Shown here piece by piece: positions 23,922-27,529 of a stretch of 27,529 nucleotides of DNA (the first letter of the stretch is position 1; each line of letters opens with the position of its first letter). Origin of the DNA: Bacteroidota bacterium. GTDB taxonomy: Bacteria; Bacteroidota; Ignavibacteria; Ignavibacteriales; Melioribacteraceae. The notes under the pieces were generated by a model. It was not told the DNA's origin and did no database searches. It saw only the letters and a list, made by a program, of their open reading frames with translations. Both the position numbers and the translations under genes were made by a program. The stretch is from positions 1 through 27,529 of the forward strand of contig JAMCSN010000312.1 of assembly GCA_023381535.1 (NCBI GenBank), given 5' to 3'.

Positions 23922-25220
23922 ATGAGAGAAGAACTTCTTGAGAAGATTCAGAACAAAAGCGTAACTATTGGAATTGTTGGGCTAGGTTATGTCGGATTAC
24001 CGTTAGCTATTGAATTTGGAAAGAAATTTAAAACGGTTGGATTTGATATCAACGCCAAACGAATCGATGAATTGAAAAACGGGCATGATAAGACATTAGA
24101 AGTAAGTAAGGACGAACTGAAAGAGGCTATAAAATTATCTTTTACTTCGTCAATATCAGAAATAAAAGGTTTGGATTTTTACATTGTCACAGTACCTACT
24201 CCTATAGATGAGTTCAAGAGACCAAATCTCAAACCGTTGCTGAGCGCAAGTGAAACAGTTGGAAAAGTTCTGAAAAAGAATTCAATTGTTATTTATGAAT
24301 CAACTGTTTATCCCGGATGTACTGAAGAAGAGTGTGTGCCAATAATAGAAAAACTTAGTAACTTCAAATATTGCAAAGACTTTTACTGCGGCTACAGTCC
24401 GGAGCGTATCAATCCAGGCGATAAAGCGCATCGCGTTACGACAATAAAAAAAGTTGTAAGCGGAAGTACGAAGGAAGTTGGGGACATTGTGAATAAACTA
24501 TACAGTGAAATAATAACCGCCGGAACGCATTTGGCTTCGTCGATAAAAGTTGCAGAAGCTGCTAAGGTTATTGAGAACTCTCAACGTGACATAAACATTG
24601 CTTTTGTCAACGAGCTAGCCAAGCTTTTTAACATAATGAATATCGACACAACAGAAGTTCTTGAAACAGCGGGCACAAAATGGAATTTTCTTCCTTTTAG
24701 ACCGGGACTCGTTGGTGGTCATTGTATTGGTGTCGATCCATACTATCTAACTCACAAATCAGTGCAGTTGGGGTATCATCCCGAAATAATTCTTGCCGGT
24801 CGAAGATTAAACGACAGCATGGGAACTTACGTTGCAAGTGAGTTCATAAAAGAACTTATTAAGAGAGAACATAGCGTTCACAATTCCAAAGTGTTGGTTC
24901 TCGGCATTACATTCAAGGAAAATTGTCCAGACATTAGAAATTCAAGGGTGATCGATATAGTTAATGAACTAAAAACGTTTCAATGTAAGGTTGATGTGTA
25001 TGATCCGTGGGCTGACAAAGAAGAAGTACGTGAAGAATATGGAATAGAATTGATCAATTCTTTGGATGTTAAAACAATCGGTAGGTACGATGGATGCATT
25101 ATTGCAGTTGCTCACGATGCTTTCAAGAAAATTTCTTTTAATGAGTTCAAACACAACGGAAACGTTTTGTATGATATAAAAGGAATACTTGGTAAAGATG
25201 CAAAAGCGAAGAGGTTGTGA
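23922..25220 (+). CDS. Nucleotide-sugar dehydrogenase, TviB/WbpO type
   Basis: This 432-residue UDP-glucose/GDP-mannose dehydrogenase-family enzyme should oxidise C6 of a UDP-sugar with two NAD+, probably UDP-GlcNAc or UDP-GalNAc to the uronic acid. It has the NAD motif GLGYVGLP (20-27), YSPERI (Glu161), KVIENSQRD with Lys215 and Asn219, and the catalytic Cys268 in [12 protein letters not shown]. The [11 protein letters not shown] motif of the C-terminal domain is also present. The SQRD and [11 protein letters not shown] wording favours the TviB/WbpO branch over UDP-glucose dehydrogenase, but substrate is inference. The epimerase 125 bases downstream matches the usual partner. A GGGG at 8-11 bases before the ATG may serve as a weak ribosome site. 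Confidence 0.9.
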   Translation: MREELLEKIQNKSVTIGIVGLGYVGLPLAIEFGKKFKTVGFDINAKRIDELKNGHDKTLEVSKDELKEAIKLSFTSSISEIKGLDFYIVTVPTPIDEFKRPNLKPLLSASETVGKVLKKNSIVIYESTVYPGCTEEECVPIIEKLSNFKYCKDFYCGYSPERINPGDKAHRVTTIKKVVSGSTKEVGDIVNKLYSEIITAGTHLASSIKVAEAAKVIENSQRDINIAFVNELAKLFNIMNIDTTEVLETAGTKWNFLPFRPGLVGGHCIGVDPYYLTHKSVQLGYHPEIILAGRRLNDSMGTYVASEFIKELIKREHSVHNSKVLVLGITFKENCPDIRNSRVIDIVNELKTFQCKVDVYDPWADKEEVREEYGIELINSLDVKTIGRYDGCIIAVAHDAFKKISFNEFKHNGNVLYDIKGILGKDAKAKRL

Positions 25221-25259
25221 AGGGAATGATAAATTATAAATTAGAAATGATAAAGAAGG

Positions 25260-25308
25260 AAGGATTGAAAGATTGTCCCGAAGGGATGGCTTCGCCAAAG
25301 GATTGAAA
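25260..25308. repeat. Double-hairpin element flanked by 11-bp direct repeats
   Basis: AAGGATTGAAA occurs at 25260-25270 and again at 25298-25308. Between the copies lie two adjacent small hairpins, TCCC-GAA-GGGA (25276-25286) and TGGC-TTC-GCCA (25287-25297). It looks like a short palindromic insertion in the gap between the dehydrogenase and epimerase genes. Confidence 0.6.
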
Positions 25309-25345
25309 TATTTAATAAACCTTTTAACGTTTTAATCGAACAAAT

Positions 25346-26284
25346 ATGATTATGAAATTTTTAGTTACAGGCGGTGCCGGATTTATAGGCTCTAATATTG
25401 CTGAAGAACTTTTAAAAAGAGGGCATTCAGTTAGAGTTCTCGATAATTTCTCTACCGGCAAGAAGGAAAATTTAGAGAGCTTCATAGATCATATTGAGTT
25501 GATAAACGGAGATATTCGCAACAACGACGCGGTAATTAAAGCTGTGAAGGGAGTTGATGTAATACTTCATCAGGCTGCTTTGCCATCCGTTCCGCGGTCA
25601 ATTATCGATCCAATCACAACAAACGAAGTAAATGTTAACGGCACATTGAACATTTTAAATGCAGCCAAAGAGAATGGAGTGAAAAGAGTTGTGTTCGCTT
25701 CTTCGTCATCTATCTACGGCGATACTCCTGAATTGCCAAAGCATGAGGGGACGACACCGAATCCTATGTCGCCTTATGCAGTATCGAAACTTACCGGGGA
25801 AAAGTACTGCAATGTTTTTTCCAAAATATACGGATTGGAAACAGTGGCGCTACGATATTTCAATGTTTTTGGCCCAAGGCAGGATCCGAGTTCGCAGTAT
25901 TCTGCGGTGATACCGAAGTTTATTAAAGCTATTCTGAATAATGAGCAACCTATTATTTACGGCGACGGCGAGCAGAGCAGGGATTTTACATATATCGAAA
26001 ATGTTGTTGAAGCAAACTTGTTAGCTGCAACAAAGGAATATGAACCCGGACTCGCTATGAATTGTGCCACTCACTCGCGGATAACCTTAAATAATCTTGC
26101 GGATGAAATAAATAAAATTCTGGGTAAAAATATTAAGTGCAAATATGCCGAACCAAGGGCGGGGGACATAAAACATTCTTTCGCAAACATTGAACTAGCG
26201 AAGAAAACAATTCGTTATACGCCACTAGTGCCCTTTGAAGAAGGCTTGAAGAAAACGATTGAATGGTACCGTAAGGAGTTGTGA
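25346..26284 (+). CDS. NAD-dependent UDP-sugar epimerase, TviC/WbpP-like extended SDR
   Basis: A 312-residue cytoplasmic extended SDR with GGAGFIGS (9-16) for NAD binding, FASSSSIYGD (117-126) and the catalytic Tyr144/Lys148 in SPYAVSKLTGEKY. The RYFNVFGPRQDP motif is typical of the UDP-glucose/UDP-HexNAc 4-epimerase branch. Together with the TviB-like dehydrogenase it would supply a uronic or N-acetylhexosaminuronic acid precursor for surface glycan. The start is ATG 25346, with ATG 25352 two codons on equally possible. Its last 127 coding and flanking bases recur exactly at the window end. Confidence 0.88.
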   Translation: MIMKFLVTGGAGFIGSNIAEELLKRGHSVRVLDNFSTGKKENLESFIDHIELINGDIRNNDAVIKAVKGVDVILHQAALPSVPRSIIDPITTNEVNVNGTLNILNAAKENGVKRVVFASSSSIYGDTPELPKHEGTTPNPMSPYAVSKLTGEKYCNVFSKIYGLETVALRYFNVFGPRQDPSSQYSAVIPKFIKAILNNEQPIIYGDGEQSRDFTYIENVVEANLLAATKEYEPGLAMNCATHSRITLNNLADEINKILGKNIKCKYAEPRAGDIKHSFANIELAKKTIRYTPLVPFEEGLKKTIEWYRKEL

Positions 26285-26288
26285 GTTT
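26162..26288 (+). repeat. 127-base direct repeat, copy A (epimerase 3' end)
   Basis: The segment from the G-run in the epimerase gene through its TGA stop and 4 bases beyond is identical to 27403-27529. The upstream neighbour bases differ, so identity begins exactly here. Confidence 0.95.
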
Positions 26289-26343
26289 TGAATTTTGAGT
26301 GATACATTCATATTATGATATTGAAAACGATAGAATGAAATAA

Positions 26344-26396
26344 TGGATTCCGGATCCCGCCCAAGAGATGGCGGGCAGGCAAGTCCGGAATAACAA
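26344..26396. repeat. 53-bp dispersed palindromic repeat, copy 2
   Basis: Same sequence as 21290-21342 except for A instead of G in the TGAC after the right arm. The nested arms ATTCCGGA/TCCGGAAT and CCCGCC/GGCGGG are intact. Confidence 0.85.
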
Positions 26397-26560
26397 AGGG
26401 GGAAATGAGACTCTTTACTTCGCCCGCCGACTACGTGGTTCGAGGCGGGTTCAGAGTGACAGAAATGAGGCAATACTCTTAGCTAGCTCTGAGTGACAGG
26501 AATAAAATGATTTTGACATCGAGATTATAAAAGAGTTGCTGAGCGAAATCCAAAATGAAA
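26397..26560. repeat. Further palindromic repeat material between epimerase and antitoxin genes
   Basis: CCCGCC and GGCGGG again stand as inverse arms around 26422-26451 (with a GACTACGTGGTTCGA-type centre). GAGTGACAG follows at about 26454-26462 and recurs at about 26490-26498. No gene is seen in the 276 bases between epimerase and antitoxin, and a short coding-like frame at 26507-26560 has no start codon. Confidence 0.5.
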
Positions 26561-26797
26561 TTATTTGCCATTTAATTCATCTGGTTCAGCATTTTTTACT
26601 TTGCTTAAAGCTTTTCTGAATTTTTCTTTACTTGCCCTTTTTGCCCGCAATTCGATATACTCTTCAGCAGACAAAGCAGAAATTTTCTCAGCCAGGGCAG
26701 AAGAAACCAGCTGATTGATTGAAGTTTTTTCTTTCTTCGCCAAATCCCTTGCTTTTTTATGAAGGGATTCCGGTAATCTTACACTGATAGAACTCAT
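26561..26797 (-). CDS. Ribbon-helix-helix antitoxin
   Basis: The 78-residue protein begins SSISVRLPESLHKKARDLA, the beta-strand plus helix of the ribbon-helix-helix fold. EKTSINQLVSSALAEKI follows as the second helix (residues about 4-38), then a charged C-terminal helix that would wrap the toxin. It should bind operator DNA as a dimer and neutralise the adjacent PIN toxin. Its ATG lies directly after the toxin stop, and its Shine-Dalgarno (AGGAGAG) is inside the toxin coding sequence, so translation is coupled. Antitoxin after toxin is the less common order. Confidence 0.85.
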   Translation of the reverse strand: MSSISVRLPESLHKKARDLAKKEKTSINQLVSSALAEKISALSAEEYIELRAKRASKEKFRKALSKVKNAEPDELNGK

Positions 26798-27223
26798 TTA
26801 TATCTCTCCTAGTATTTCCAAAAACTCTCGCGGGGTTAACGTTTTCACACCGAATTTCTCTATCCCACGGAAGTCACTCTTATTAAATGTAATTATGAAA
26901 TTACTTTCGGATTCAACAGCTAATTCCAAAATAAGATCGTCCTTTGGATCTTTCAAATACGGTCTCCACAAGTAGAATATTTCTCTTTTACTTCCAACTA
27001 AGCATATGTAATCAAGAATTGCATCGAGTTCAATTTGTTTCAACCCGATTTTGAATCTTTCTCTTTTGATGGCATCCTCATATTCCAACATAAGGGGGAC
27101 AGAAATGCTTATTTGTAATCTTTCATCATCAATGATGGACAATAACTTGTAAGAAAATCCCTTTCTGGATTTTAGTGCGGATACAATTACGTTAGTATCA
27201 ATAACAATTTTGTAATTTTTCAC
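26798..27223 (-). CDS. PIN-domain toxin (putative RNase)
   Basis: This 141-residue protein fits the family of PIN toxins annotated as putative toxin components, which are usually Mg-dependent ribonucleases. It starts YKIVIDTNVIVSAL with Asp9. Glu47 lies in LEYED, Asp92/Asp95/Asp96 in KDPKDDL and Asp117 in FNKSDF, so the acidic active site is complete. The start is GTG at 27223, because the VIDTNV strand must begin within the first residues. There is no Shine-Dalgarno; the GTG stands 7 bases after a perfect -10 box. The RNA target is unknown. Antitoxin translation should depend on translation of this gene. Confidence 0.88.
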   Translation of the reverse strand: MKNYKIVIDTNVIVSALKSRKGFSYKLLSIIDDERLQISISVPLMLEYEDAIKRERFKIGLKQIELDAILDYICLVGSKREIFYLWRPYLKDPKDDLILELAVESESNFIITFNKSDFRGIEKFGVKTLTPREFLEILGEI

Positions 27224-27226
27224 TGA

Positions 27227-27244
27227 GGTATTATATACAATACC
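27227..27244. promoter_or_regulatory. Palindromic operator candidate over the toxin promoter
   Basis: GGTATT (27227-27232) and AATACC (27239-27244) are perfect inverses around a 6-base ATATAC core. The palindrome covers the whole -10 box (27230-27235), the usual place for autoregulation by an RHH antitoxin. Confidence 0.55.
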
Positions 27245-27258
27245 AGATTTATTGTCAA
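27230..27258 (-). promoter_or_regulatory. Consensus sigma70 promoter of the toxin-antitoxin operon
   Basis: On the minus strand TTGACA (27258-27253) is followed after exactly 17 bases by TATAAT (27235-27230). Every position matches the consensus. Transcription should start about 7 bases on, at or next to the toxin GTG. Confidence 0.88.
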
Positions 27259-27349
27259 AATTTTTTTGCTGAGGATGACATTTGATTTACATAGGGATCA
27301 CTTCAAACAAAATGCGTTCGTTAGATTGGGCGGCTTATTCATATTTCAG

Positions 27350-27529
27350 AAACTTGAAAATTTTGGGAAAGATATTCGGTGTAATTATGCCGAACCAAGA
27401 GCGGGGACATAAAACATTCTTTCGCAAACATTGAACTAGCGAAGAAAACAATTCGTTATACGCCACTAGTGCCCTTTGAAGAAGGCTTGAAGAAAACGAT
27501 TGAATGGTACCGTAAGGAGTTGTGAGTTT
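27350..27529 (+). pseudogene. Damaged second copy of the epimerase 3' end
   Basis: From 27350 the frame reads KLENFGKDIRCNYAEPRAG, a diverged match to NKILGKNIKCKYAEPRAG of the intact epimerase. The G-run at 27403-27406 has one base fewer than at 26161-26165, so the frame shifts and stops at TAA 27410-27412. The last 127 bases (27403-27529) are identical to copy A (26162-26288). The match runs to the very end of the window. It may be a real gene remnant or a junction made by assembly at a repeat. Confidence 0.65.

Noticed and set aside
26341..26500. Possible CRISPR array or insertion sequence after the epimerase gene
   Set aside because: The repeats are not regularly spaced with unique spacers, and no transposase is present; they fit dispersed palindromic repeats.
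26507..26560. Coding-like segment (DFDIEIIKELLSEIQNE) before the antitoxin gene end
   Set aside because: A stop lies just upstream and there is no start codon; at most it is a remnant of a lost gene, too short to assign.
27275..27412. 45-codon open frame beginning MTFDLHRDHF and ending in the frameshifted epimerase remnant
   Set aside because: The N-terminal part has no recognisable family and the end is only explained by the damaged epimerase copy, so it is treated as a chance frame.

Overview
The window looks like one metagenomic or draft contig from a Gram-negative, AT-rich bacterium of the Bacteroidota/Chlorobiota/Ignavibacteriota assemblage; Ignavibacteria is my best guess. The reasons are the outer-membrane proteins (Wzi, DUF2279-like and other beta-barrels), two promoters with a TAnnTTTG box, a classical CIRCE/sigma70 groES promoter, and the gene families present. 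There are no RNA genes, no insertion sequence with a transposase and no CRISPR array. The placement is inference; no rRNA is present to confirm it.

Layout. (1) 1-3322, minus strand: a trehalose operon, otsA -> otsB -> a DUF5752-like gene cut by the window start. The OtsA protein is fused to an N-terminal membrane sensor and HAMP region. (2) 3493-7574, minus strand: psd -> pssA -> purS -> purQ -> tatA -> gatA, a tightly packed housekeeping run (phosphatidylethanolamine synthesis, purine synthesis, Tat export, Gln-tRNA amidation). (3) 7734-11350, plus strand: ybaB/ebfC, recR, a SAM methyltransferase, two small NTF2-like lipoproteins (the second apparently starting at ATT) and ftsX. (4) 11398-18516, plus strand: surface polysaccharide genes: UDP-glucuronate decarboxylase, Wzi-like outer-membrane protein, GT2 glycosyltransferase, a six-SLBB export protein and a Wzz-like chain-length protein. 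(5) 18576-21161, minus strand: three uncharacterised envelope proteins in a probable operon. (6) 21389-23481, minus strand: groES-groEL with terminator, CIRCE operator and a near-consensus promoter. (7) 23922-26284, plus strand: a UDP-sugar dehydrogenase (TviB/WbpO type) and a UDP-sugar epimerase (TviC/WbpP type), which extend the surface polysaccharide theme. (8) 26285-27529: palindromic dispersed repeats, a toxin-first PIN/RHH toxin-antitoxin pair behind a perfect consensus promoter, and a second damaged copy of the epimerase 3' end.

How it fits together. Much of the window serves the cell envelope: phospholipid synthesis, polysaccharide precursors (UDP-xylose, UDP-uronic acid/HexNAc sugars), polysaccharide export, lipoproteins and beta-barrels, plus a membrane-anchored trehalose synthase that may couple an extracytoplasmic signal to compatible-solute production. 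The last 127 bases are identical to 26162-26288. That length equals a common SPAdes k-mer size, so the right edge is probably an assembly break at a repeat and the linkage there should be treated with caution.
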